Positions 34,397 to 42,084 of a stretch of 64,000 bases of DNA are shown here, in pieces. A program made the position numbers and the translations under genes. Position 1 is the stretch's first letter, and every line of letters starts with the position of its first letter. The notes beneath the pieces were generated by a model. It did not search any database, was not told the DNA's origin, and saw only the letters and a program-made list of their open reading frames with translations. Source of the DNA: Mycobacterium sp. 4858 (GTDB taxonomy: Bacteria > Actinomycetota > Actinomycetes > Mycobacteriales > Mycobacteriaceae); assembly GCF_900240975.1 (NCBI RefSeq), contig NZ_LT968776.1:3345092-3409091 (forward strand), given 5' to 3'.

Positions 34397-34531
34397 CGGG
34401 GGCCGTTTTGTGCGGTGCCGCACGATGAGGTCCGCACGTTCTACGCCAACTTCGAGTTTTGGACGTCTTCGACCGATCCGCTGCATTTGATGCTGTTGAT
34501 GAAGGACGCCCGCGCGCTCATCGTCGGCTGA
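34397..34531 (+). pseudogene. GNAT acetyltransferase, C-terminal relic
   Basis: The frame reads AVPHDEVRTFYANFEF, then TDPLHLMLLMKDARALIVG and a stop. This is the closing motif of the small GNAT toxins of the DUF1778-GNAT (TacA-TacT) toxin-antitoxin type, in which FY..FGF.PSP.DP..L.L...D is diagnostic. The ~120 N-terminal residues with the acetyl-CoA loop and the antitoxin gene are missing. It lies back to back with the nucleotidyltransferase TA module. Confidence 0.65.
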
Positions 34532-34667
34532 TGCAACGCGATTGACTATCGCGAGCCAGGCTGCGCCAGCTGACGCCAACCAATCACCGACCACAGCACC
34601 GACCAGAACCAGCCGAGGCCAGTCGGCAGACATCTGAAAACCATCGCTGAACTGCGCAAACACCAAG

Positions 34668-34740
34668 TGCCCCCGGCAGGATTCGAACCTGCGACACCGG
34701 CTTTAGGAGAGCCGTGCTCTATCCCCTGAGCTACGAGGGC
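34668..34740 (-). tRNA. tRNA-Arg (anticodon CCU)
   Basis: 73 nt. On the minus strand the acceptor pairs GCCCTCG with CGGGGGC (one G-U pair), followed by A73. The D stem is GCTC/GAGC, the anticodon stem is CGGCT/AGCCG with loop CTCCTAA (anticodon CCT), and the T arm is GCAGG-TTCGAAT-CCTGC. CCA is not encoded. The 3' end of the gene faces the TA module and the accessory left half of the window. Confidence 0.95.
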
Positions 34741-34946
34741 GGGGGACGTCTTCGAATACCTGACTGAAACCTAGCTAGGCGGGTTCAGCGGCGTTCGCGG
34801 CGTCCAGGTGCCATTCCGGACGATCAGCCTACGCGTCCTGATCTGGCGGGTGTGAGTGTAGCTGGTATGGCGATGACCACGTGACTTCTAGGTGGGGGAG
34901 CCTCGTCGTGCCGGCTGGCGTTAGGGCGGCTCGCTCCCGACAAAGC

Positions 34947-36566
34947 TCATGGGCCTACCGGTTGAACGGTGCCCTCACCGGAATCCGCTCCGGTGGGGCC
35001 GCGCGTGAGGGTGCGGCCGCGGAAGAAACCCGGGGCGATCGCCCACCAGCCCAGCATCAGGATCACTCCGAGCGCCAGCGCGCCGACACCGACCGCCGCG
35101 ACGGCCCCGAACCCGAGGATCGTGATGGGGTGGCCCTCGTCATCGGTCAACCACTCGGGCCTGGCGTACTGGATGAGCCCGTAGACGAAAACGACCAGTA
35201 AGACCACGCCGCCCAGCAACGGGACGACGCCGCGCATCACAAAACCCCGGACCGAAGCGGTAAGGGTATGGCGGTAGTACCAGGCGCACGCAAACCCGGT
35301 AAGCCCGTAGTAGAACGCGATCATCAACCCGACCGATCCGATCAGCGCGGCCAGCAGGTTCTCGCTGACAAGCGTGAACAGCACGTAGAAGAGGACGGAG
35401 ACTCCGCCGACCGCGATTGTGGACGTGGTCGGCGTCAGGTAGCGAGGGTGGGTCTTCGCGAACGAGTGCGGTAACGCCTGGTACGCCCCCATCGACAGGG
35501 TGGTGCGCGTTGTCTTCAGGATCGTCGTCTGCGTCGACGCGGAGGCCGACGTCAGGATCGATGCCGCCAGCAACAGCAGTGCAACCTTCCCGAAGACGCC
35601 GTTGCCGAACAGTTCCGGACCGATGGAAGCGAACACGTCTTTCGAGTTGTGCGGGTTCCCCAGCCCGATGCCCGCCGTCCCGACACCGGCGAACGCCACG
35701 GCCGACACGGTGACCAGGGTGTAGGTCGCCAACAGCAGGAAAGTCGAGATGACGGCGGCGCGGCCAGGCGTGCGGCCGGGGTCGTCGGACTCCTCGTTGC
35801 AGGACACGGCGGTGTCCCAGCCCCAGTACATGAAGATTGCCATCAGAATTGCGGGGGCGGCGGTCGTCCCGAAATCAAGACCGCCCGGCCAGAACCAGGA
35901 CAGCGACGGATGCAGCGAAAAGACCTGGGCGTCATGGGAATACGTCTTGACCAGCGCGACCATCGAAAACGCGACCAGCACCACGATTTGAATGGACAGC
36001 AGGGCGTACAGCAGTCTGGCCGAGACCGCGATGCCGCGATAGCAGATGTACGTCATCGCGGCAATCCAGAAGACACCCGCGACCGTCGACCAGAGCCTGC
36101 TGTTGGCCAGGTCCGCAACCGAATGCCATCCCATCTCGCCGGCCAACCTGAACGAGTACTTCCCGGCGATATCGACCAGGTTGGCCATCACAATCACTTC
36201 CGCGGCGATGATGCCCCAGCCGCCGAGCCATCCGACGACAGGTCCAAATGCGCGCGATGCCCATGTGAACGTGGTGCCACAATCCGGTTCTGCCTCGTTG
36301 AGTTCTCGGTAGGCGACGGCGATCAGGTAGATCGGGATGAATGAAAGGAGAACGACCGCCGGGGCTTTGACGCCGGCGAGCTGTCCACCACCACTGGCCA
36401 CGATGAGACCCAATGTCGCGGCAAGGCTGTAGGCGGGCGCCATCGACGCCAGGCCGACCACGACGCCCGAGATCAGACCGAGCGCGCCACCCCGCAGGCC
36501 TTTGCTCTTGACGGCAGTCGCCGCGGCCTCGTTATCCGGGGCGGCCGTGGCCGTACCTTTGCTCAT
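34947..36566 (-). CDS. APC-superfamily amino acid permease
   Basis: 539 residues with about 12 membrane helices. The first helix region GLISGVVVGLASMAPAYSLA is the substrate- and sodium/proton-binding GxG-type motif of APC transporters; ELNEAEPDCGTTFTWASRAF is the conserved loop before helix 3. Resembles mycobacterial amino acid/polyamine permeases. N and C termini are hydrophilic and predicted cytoplasmic. Substrate unknown. Upstream gap of 75 bp to 36642. Confidence 0.9.
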   Translation of the reverse strand: MSKGTATAAPDNEAAATAVKSKGLRGGALGLISGVVVGLASMAPAYSLAATLGLIVASGGGQLAGVKAPAVVLLSFIPIYLIAVAYRELNEAEPDCGTTFTWASRAFGPVVGWLGGWGIIAAEVIVMANLVDIAGKYSFRLAGEMGWHSVADLANSRLWSTVAGVFWIAAMTYICYRGIAVSARLLYALLSIQIVVLVAFSMVALVKTYSHDAQVFSLHPSLSWFWPGGLDFGTTAAPAILMAIFMYWGWDTAVSCNEESDDPGRTPGRAAVISTFLLLATYTLVTVSAVAFAGVGTAGIGLGNPHNSKDVFASIGPELFGNGVFGKVALLLLAASILTSASASTQTTILKTTRTTLSMGAYQALPHSFAKTHPRYLTPTTSTIAVGGVSVLFYVLFTLVSENLLAALIGSVGLMIAFYYGLTGFACAWYYRHTLTASVRGFVMRGVVPLLGGVVLLVVFVYGLIQYARPEWLTDDEGHPITILGFGAVAAVGVGALALGVILMLGWWAIAPGFFRGRTLTRGPTGADSGEGTVQPVGP

Positions 36567-36641
36567 CGCGCCCCTTGCTTGAGCATTCCCGGGCCGAGAC
36601 GGCGTCGAGAAGTCGCCGCGCCTACCGTCGCGGTGCGGCGA

Positions 36642-36863
36642 CTATTGCCATCTGAGATCTTCGTCGAGTTGTTGGGCTCGTTCGTCGAGTTCGGCCGCGG
36701 GGCCGGTATCAATGGTGACCTCTTGCCAGTACGTCGGACTGTAGAGGTGAATGTCTTTGCCGCTATTGACCCTCAGCACGCCGCCCGTGAGTACTGCATA
36801 GGTGGCGCCGTCCGGATATTCGTGGTCTTCATCCCGGCCGCAAATCTGGATCCACATCTTCAT
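36642..36863 (-). CDS. Small conserved protein
   Basis: 73 residues: KMWIQICGRDEDHEYPDGAT, then YAVLTGGVLRVNSGKDIHLY, ending in an acidic helix (AELDERAQQLDEDLRWQ). GGAGGG lies before the ATG. The strand-strand-helix pattern and even composition support a real protein. Family and function not recognised. Confidence 0.6.
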   Translation of the reverse strand: MKMWIQICGRDEDHEYPDGATYAVLTGGVLRVNSGKDIHLYSPTYWQEVTIDTGPAAELDERAQQLDEDLRWQ

Positions 36864-36934
36864 ACCGAAAAACCCTCCGCGTCCGCCGATCGAATTCTTG
36901 AGGCTACCGCTGCGACGGCGAGCGGGAGAGGGCC

Positions 36935-37390
36935 TTAATCTTCCTCGTCGATGACGTGCATGGCGGCTTCCTCGGCGGACGCCGCGCCTCCGCTGATTCC
37001 GACGTCCGTGGCGAACAGCTCCTCGTCGGCATCTTCGCCAAAACCCAAGTCCGGCGCGATAAGCCGGCCGGCTCGTGCGCTGCCCACCTCGCGCCGTTCC
37101 GGAAATTCGGCGTCCCGCTCGGAGGCGTCGCTGCGCCGCTGGTCGTCCTCGTCGAGGACGACGTTGATTCGCGACGCAGGATCTGGCTCTTCCTCCGCGA
37201 GAATCTGGTCCATGGTCTCGGCCGGGCCGAATGCGCCGCGCGCGTAAGGGTGCTCGGGCGGTGAGTATCCCTCGTCGAGGATGTCGTCCACGCCGCGATC
37301 CACCAGGGTGTCCTCCGGCTGAAGTTGGTTGTCATCCTCGACGCTGTATTCGCCGGCCGCGGGGCCGGTCTCGTAGTGAGCACTCATCAT
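36935..37390 (-). CDS. DUF5709-family protein
   Basis: 151 residues, strongly acidic. The signature YSVEDDNQLQPEDTLVDRGV, DDILDEGYSPPEHPYARG and TMDQILAEEEPDP is that of actinobacterial DUF5709 proteins; the C terminus (EEAAMHVIDEED) also fits. Probably soluble and largely disordered. AGGCGA precedes two consecutive ATG codons. Function unknown. Confidence 0.78.
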   Translation of the reverse strand: MMSAHYETGPAAGEYSVEDDNQLQPEDTLVDRGVDDILDEGYSPPEHPYARGAFGPAETMDQILAEEEPDPASRINVVLDEDDQRRSDASERDAEFPERREVGSARAGRLIAPDLGFGEDADEELFATDVGISGGAASAEEAAMHVIDEED

Positions 37391-37598
37391 TCGCCTGCCA
37401 TGTGATCGTCGTTACTGTCACGATATTCGCCGCGTGCGCACTTCAACAGTAAGGATTGCACCTTTTGCGGCATAGGGTCATTTGTCCTTTTCAGCCGAGG
37501 TATATCCGTCAATTACGCTGATTCCGGCTACCGACGGAGCGCGAATTCATCTGCAGCATAGAGCCTCCGGCTCGTCCGTCATCTCGGTCGGAAGACAC

Positions 37599-38024
37599 TC
37601 AGCCCAGTCGCTCGACCTCGTCGGCCGCCTCGGTCAGCGCCGCGGCGAGTTCGCGCGCGGCTGATGCGTCCAGCGCATTCAGGTGACGGGCGTGCACGGA
37701 GATCCACCGCCGCGTGGAGCCGTCGACCTGCTGTCGGCCGCAGATCTGCACGTGCGCAGACCCGCTACGGCGAGAGGTGCCCTCGAAGTCGCGAAACCAA
37801 TTGCTGTCCAGGTGCCAGTCGAACGTGCGAACCGCACCGTCGGGCGGTCCGATCGCGTCGAATGGCATCCCGGCGGACACGTTCTTGGCCGCCCACTGCC
37901 GCGCCATGTCCAGCAGCGTCTGCGGTTCGTCGTGTTCGAGGCGCTCCAGCTGAGCGATTTGCGCAGCGGTGAGATGATCGGCCACGTCGCGCCAGTTTTG
38001 CGCGGTGTCGTCAGATGCGGTCAT
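37599..38024 (-). CDS. Conserved mycobacterial hypothetical protein
   Basis: 141 residues from the ATG at 38024; the frame continues 77 codons upstream without support. Helical N-terminal part (VADHLTAAQIAQLERLEHDE), then a beta-rich segment VRTFDWHLDSNWFRDFEGTS and RWISVHARHLNALDASAARE, ending with a helix. No known catalytic motif. The composition is typical of the surrounding core genes. Confidence 0.6.
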   Translation of the reverse strand: MTASDDTAQNWRDVADHLTAAQIAQLERLEHDEPQTLLDMARQWAAKNVSAGMPFDAIGPPDGAVRTFDWHLDSNWFRDFEGTSRRSGSAHVQICGRQQVDGSTRRWISVHARHLNALDASAARELAAALTEAADEVERLG

Positions 38025-38208
38025 GGTTTGCAGTCTGTGCTGGTCTGCCGCCGTTGACGAGAGTCGAAAGTCATGTTTTGGTGGTCCGGCGGCACAGTGG
38101 GATCCCTGCGAATCGGTATGGGCCGGCCGGTCTCGGAATTCATGACCGCCGATCAGGCTTTGATTTGCTTGCGGTTCAGACGGTTTGGCGCCCCCGAACG
38201 GCCAACGG

Positions 38209-38526
38209 TCAGCCGATACCGACGCGAATCCCTTCGTGCCGCTGCTCCAGCTCACTGCTGACTCCAGTGAAGAGGTCGTGCGCGTCGGCGTTGACGCCGC
38301 GCAGCGTGACCGTCAATTTGCCCGGCTCACTATCGAGGACGATGCCGCCGGCCGGATGCAACGGATATTCGCGGGTCCCGGTGCCACCCGTCCCGGTTGC
38401 GGTCGCCAACTCGTAGCCGTGGTCGTCCCGGAGCCGGTCGGCGAGGGCTGTGACGATTTCGCTTGCCAGCTCGTCGGGATCGACTGTCTCCGGCACGGTC
38501 AATGTCAGTCTGGTCACCCGCACCAC
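38209..38526 (-). CDS. Conserved hypothetical protein
   Basis: 105 residues from a GTG. VRVTRLTLTVPETVDPDELA and SEIVTALADRLRDD form a strand-helix pair, followed by a Gly/Thr-rich loop and GKLTVTLRGVNADAHDLFTG. It begins one base after the stop of the phosphoribosyltransferase fusion gene, and may be co-transcribed with it. Not recognised. Confidence 0.6.
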   Translation of the reverse strand: MVRVTRLTLTVPETVDPDELASEIVTALADRLRDDHGYELATATGTGGTGTREYPLHPAGGIVLDSEPGKLTVTLRGVNADAHDLFTGVSSELEQRHEGIRVGIG

Positions 38527-38527
38527 G

Positions 38528-39940
38528 CTATACCGGGTTCGTGGTCACAGCTGCCGGGCTCAGGTGGTCGACGAACCAGTCGCGGGCCAGCATGGCGACC
38601 TTCTCGAGCGTCCCAGGTTCTTCGAACAGATGGGTGGCGCCCGGTACGACGGTGAGTTTGCAGGTGCCGGGGATCGCTGCTCGCGCTTGCCGATTCAATT
38701 CCAGCACCACGTCGTCATTGCCGCCCACGATGAGCAGCGTCGGCGCGTAGACGCGGGCGAGGAACGGCCCCGCCAGATCCGGCCGCCCGCCCCGGGACAC
38801 CACCGCCGCGACGTTCACCCGCGGGTCGGTGGCGGCGACCAGGGCCGCGCCCGCTCCGGTGCTGGCACCGAAGTAGCCCACCGGCAACGCGGCCGTATCC
38901 GGCTGGCGGGCCAGCCAGCCGGTGGCGGCGACGAGCCGTCGAGCCAAGAGCTCGATGTCGAAGACGTTGGCTCGATTTCGTTCCTCTTCGGGGGTGAGAA
39001 GGTCGAACAGCAGGGTGGCGAGACCCGCGCCGTTCAGCACGTCGGCCACGTAGCGGTTGCGGGGGCTGTGGCGGCTGCTTCCACTACCGTGCGCGAACAG
39101 CACCACGCCGAGTGGATTCTCGGGGATCGTCAGATGCCCGGCCACCGACACCGAACCGGCGCTGACCCTGACTTCCTCGTCGCGTAATGGTGGGTCGGCC
39201 GAGTCGGCATCGGCCAACGGGCCGCGAGAACCGTTTCGGGCGCGATCCAGGAGCGTGACCACCTCGTCGTCGGAAGTCTGGGTGAAGTTCCGGTAGCCCT
39301 GCCCCACGGCGAAGAAGTATTCGGGCGTGTGCAAGCAGACCACTTCGTCGGCGTACCCGGAGAACTTTGCGAACACATCGCGTCCGCCGATCGGTACGGC
39401 CAGCACCACCCTGCTCGCGCCCTGGGCCCGAGCCACCTGGCAGGCGGCTTTCGCCGTCGCGCCGGTGGCGACGCCGTCATCGACGATCACCGCGGTTCGT
39501 CCCGCCAACGGAATCGGATCGTGCCCGCCGCGGAACCGTTCCGAGCGACGGGCCAACTCGGCCCGCTGCTTCGCCTCGACCGCCGCCATCTCGGCCCCGG
39601 ACAAGTGAGCTTCACGCACGATGGCGTCGTTGAGCACCCGCACTCCGCCCTCACCGATCGCGCCGAAGGCCAGCTCGGACTGGAACGGAACCCCGAGCTT
39701 GCGCACGACCAATACATCGAGCGGGGCCTGCAGTGCCTTGGCGACCTCGAAGGCCACGGGCACACCACCGCGTGGTAGGCCCAATACCACAACGTCTTGG
39801 CCGCGCAAGGATTCCAAACTCTTGGCCAGCTGTCGTCCGGCGTCGACCCGATCGTCGAACAGTCTTTGATCGCCGCGCAACGAAGCAAGCCGCTGCACCA
39901 GCGGTCGACCCCACTCGCTATCGCGGTCCGTTTGTGCCAT
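38528..39940 (-). CDS. Phosphoribosyltransferase / alpha-beta hydrolase fusion
   Basis: 470 residues from the ATG at 39940; the frame is open for 206 codons further but unsupported. Residues ~30-230 form a type I phosphoribosyltransferase (VVVLGLPRGGVPVAFEVAKA; PRPP loop VIVDDGVATGATAKAA). Residues ~255-470 form a dienelactone-hydrolase-like domain (VVLFAHGSGSSRHSPRNRYV, nucleophile in YFGASTGAGAALVA, His in VPGATHLFEE). This architecture is that of M. tuberculosis Rv0571c, a member of the DosR dormancy regulon. Neither substrate is known. A DosR-like box lies 57 bp upstream. Confidence 0.88.
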   Translation of the reverse strand: MAQTDRDSEWGRPLVQRLASLRGDQRLFDDRVDAGRQLAKSLESLRGQDVVVLGLPRGGVPVAFEVAKALQAPLDVLVVRKLGVPFQSELAFGAIGEGGVRVLNDAIVREAHLSGAEMAAVEAKQRAELARRSERFRGGHDPIPLAGRTAVIVDDGVATGATAKAACQVARAQGASRVVLAVPIGGRDVFAKFSGYADEVVCLHTPEYFFAVGQGYRNFTQTSDDEVVTLLDRARNGSRGPLADADSADPPLRDEEVRVSAGSVSVAGHLTIPENPLGVVLFAHGSGSSRHSPRNRYVADVLNGAGLATLLFDLLTPEEERNRANVFDIELLARRLVAATGWLARQPDTAALPVGYFGASTGAGAALVAATDPRVNVAAVVSRGGRPDLAGPFLARVYAPTLLIVGGNDDVVLELNRQARAAIPGTCKLTVVPGATHLFEEPGTLEKVAMLARDWFVDHLSPAAVTTNPV

Positions 39941-39996
39941 CCCCTCAGTGTGTCGCGAGCCGCCGGAGCGCCGAAGGGCCGTAAGGCCACTGCCGC

Positions 39997-40012
39997 GGGG
40001 ACCAAGGCCCCT
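39997..40012. promoter_or_regulatory. Candidate DosR (DevR) binding site
   Basis: ggggaccaaggcccct matches the DosR consensus GGGACTWWAGTCCC at most positions (GGGAC, W-W, G-CCC). A weaker relative, gggccgtaaggccac, lies at about 39975-39989. They sit in the intergenic region between the phosphoribosyltransferase fusion and the capA homologue, both of whose M. tuberculosis counterparts belong to the DosR regulon as I recall. Confidence 0.45.
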
Positions 40013-40045
40013 GACCGGCGTTTTCTCCGAACGCCTAGCGTCGGC

Positions 40046-41256
40046 GTGGTGGAGACGGCTCGTCCACCGGGCTCCTCGCATGACTCCGGTGTGGTCACGG
40101 TGCTGTTGGGTGGCGACGTCATGCTCGGGCGGGGCGTCGATCAGATCCTGCCCCATCCCGGAGATCCGGAACTGCGTGAGCACTACCTGCGTGACGCCGG
40201 GGGATACGTCCGGCTCGCCGAGCGGGCAAATGGGCCGATCCCGCGTCCGGTGGATTGGCGGTGGCCGTGGGGCGAGGTGCTGACGCTCCTCGACGAGGCC
40301 GCCCCGGACGTCCGCCTGATCAACCTGGAGACAACGATCACCGCGCGCGGTCAATTCGCCCACGGCAAGGCGGTCTGTTATCGGATGCATCCAGACAACC
40401 TGCCGGCCCTGACCGCGTTGGGGCCGGACGTCTGCGCGCTGGCCAACAACCACATCCTCGACTTCGGCCGTCACGGGCTGGCCGACACCGTGTCGGCGCT
40501 GACGGGTGCGGGAATCCGGGGCGTCGGGGCGGGGGCCGATTTGCCTACCGCACGCCAACCAGTGGTGCTCGACATTCCCAACAAACGCCGGGTCACGGTG
40601 GGCTCGGTATTCCCAACAAACGCCGGGTCACGGTGGGCTCGGTGGCGATGCCGTCGGCCGGCGTTCCCGTGTCTTGGGCGGCGCACCACGATCGGCCCGG
40701 CGTGCGGCTGATCCGGGACGCATCGGTCCGCGGCGTCGCCGACGAGGTGGCCGCGGACGTGCTGGCAGACAAACGAGACGGCCAGATCGCCATCGTTTCG
40801 GTGCATTGGGGATCCAATTGGGGCTATGCCCTGGCCGAAAGCGACGTCGCGTTCGCGCACCGGCTGATCGATGCCGGCGTCGACGTCGTGCACGGTCACT
40901 CCTCGCACCACCCCAGGCCGATCGAGATATACCGGGGCAGACCGATCCTCTACGGCTGCGGCGATGTCATCGACGACTACGAGGGCGTCGGTGGGCACGA
41001 GGCCTACCGCGCCGATCTCCGGCTCCTGTATCTGACCCGAACCGACCCGGCCACCGGCGAATTGGTGTCGCTACAGATGATCCCGCTGCGCGTGCGCCGG
41101 ATGCGGCTCGAGCGTGCGCCTCGCGACGAGGCTGAATGGCTCCGCGCAACGATCGAGCAAGCCAGCAGCCGATTCGGGCTGCGTGTTGTGACGCGGCCGG
41201 ACGACCTTCTGGAGGTCGAGTTACCCGGCAAGGCGCTCAGCGCAGCTCCGCGATGA
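40046..41256 (+). pseudogene. CapA-family protein broken by a 35-bp duplication
   Basis: The first part is an intact CapA/poly-gamma-glutamate synthesis-type metallophosphoesterase-fold sequence: VVTVLLGGDVMLGRGVDQIL, VRLINLETTITARGQFAHGK, ALANNHILDFGRHGLADTV. At 40609 a tandem copy of 35 bp shifts the frame, and translation runs into a stop at 40709-40711 (about 221 codons from the GTG at 40046). The rest of the family sequence follows in the other frame (VHWGSNWGYALAESDVAFAH, VVHGHSSHHPRPIEIYRGRP, ILYGCGDVIDDYEG) to 41256. Removing one copy restores one frame of ~391 residues resembling Rv0574c. Start uncertain; GTG at 40091 is also possible. Its end overlaps the convergent gene by 20 bp. 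Confidence 0.85.
40574..40643. repeat. Perfect 35-bp tandem duplication
   Basis: Bases 40574-40608 and 40609-40643 are identical (each begins attcccaacaaacgccggg and ends gggctcggt). The flanking bases differ, so the unit is exactly 35 bp, not a multiple of three. It lies inside the capA homologue and causes its frameshift. The absence of any mismatch indicates a very recent event or an assembly error. Confidence 0.97.
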
Positions 41257-42067
41257 CCTTTGCGAAGTTGTCGACGTGGTTGTCCTGGACGGTGATGAAC
41301 GTGACCCCGTACTTCTCCCGGTACTCCAGCAGCGTGTCGGCCATCTCGCGCGGTGACCCCGTCAGGACGGAGTGCATGGCCAGGATCTCCTCGTCGGACA
41401 ACCCCGACGCGTACCGACGCGTCATCGTCAGGTCGGGCAGGCTCTCGCCCTCGGCCGGGACCGCCGTGACGGCGAGGTTCAACTCGAGCGCGCCGAATCG
41501 GTCGCCGGCGGCGTTGCGGACGAACTCGACCCGTTCGGTCAGCGGGTCGTCGGCCTCTTTCACCCTCGAACCGGTCAGCCCGATGATGTCGGCGTGCTGG
41601 GCGGCGATGGTCAGCACCCGGTCGCCGTTGCCGGCGATGAGGATCGGCGTCGTCGGGTGGTGCTCTTTCAGGTATTTCGTCATGTGGTTGAGGTAGTCGA
41701 CCCGGGCGCCGGCGCTGGGGTAGGGGAGCTCGGCGGCGTCGAACTCTTCCTTGACATACCCGGTGCCGAGCCCGATTTCGAGGCGGCCGTTACTGAGCTT
41801 GTCCAAGTCGCCCAGGTCCCGGCTGAGCAGGGCGGGCTTGTAGAAGGCGGCGTTGAGCACATACATGCTCAGCTTGAGTTTGTCGGTGACCATGGCGGCC
41901 GCGGTCAGAGCCGGAATGGGGGCCACGGCGCCGAGATGGTCTGGCACGCAGAGCACATCGAATCCGATGTCTTCTGCCTGCTTCACCTTGTCGACGAATG
42001 CTGCGCGCGACTTGATGAAGCGCATGCTCATTCCGAAGCGAAAATCCTTGGCCACCAACAACTCCAT
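41237..42067 (-). CDS. LLM-class F420-dependent oxidoreductase
   Basis: 276 residues. The luciferase-like TIM barrel is evident: FVDKVKQAEDIGFDVLCVPD, HLGAVAPIPALTAAAMVTDK, SRDLGDLDKLSNGRLEIGLG, TGYVKEEFDAAELPYPSAGA and PTTPILIAGNGDRVLTIAAQ. This is the mycobacterial TIGR03621-like type, which uses coenzyme F420. The substrate cannot be predicted. I keep the ATG at 42067; the ATG twelve codons on (SMRFIKSR) is an alternative. The C-terminal end overlaps the capA pseudogene. Confidence 0.87.
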   Translation of the reverse strand: MELLVAKDFRFGMSMRFIKSRAAFVDKVKQAEDIGFDVLCVPDHLGAVAPIPALTAAAMVTDKLKLSMYVLNAAFYKPALLSRDLGDLDKLSNGRLEIGLGTGYVKEEFDAAELPYPSAGARVDYLNHMTKYLKEHHPTTPILIAGNGDRVLTIAAQHADIIGLTGSRVKEADDPLTERVEFVRNAAGDRFGALELNLAVTAVPAEGESLPDLTMTRRYASGLSDEEILAMHSVLTGSPREMADTLLEYREKYGVTFITVQDNHVDNFAKVIAELR

Positions 42068-42084
42068 TCAACAGATGAGGACAA

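Noticed and set aside
37681..39187. Plus-strand frames at 38185-38655 and 38450-39187
   Set aside because: Antisense to the small conserved gene and the phosphoribosyltransferase fusion, which carry clear motifs.
40255..41256. Reading the right half of the capA locus as an independent gene
   Set aside because: Its first ~110 codons are out of frame with the CapA family, and the family sequence begins exactly at the second copy of the 35-bp repeat; it is the displaced C-terminal part of one gene.
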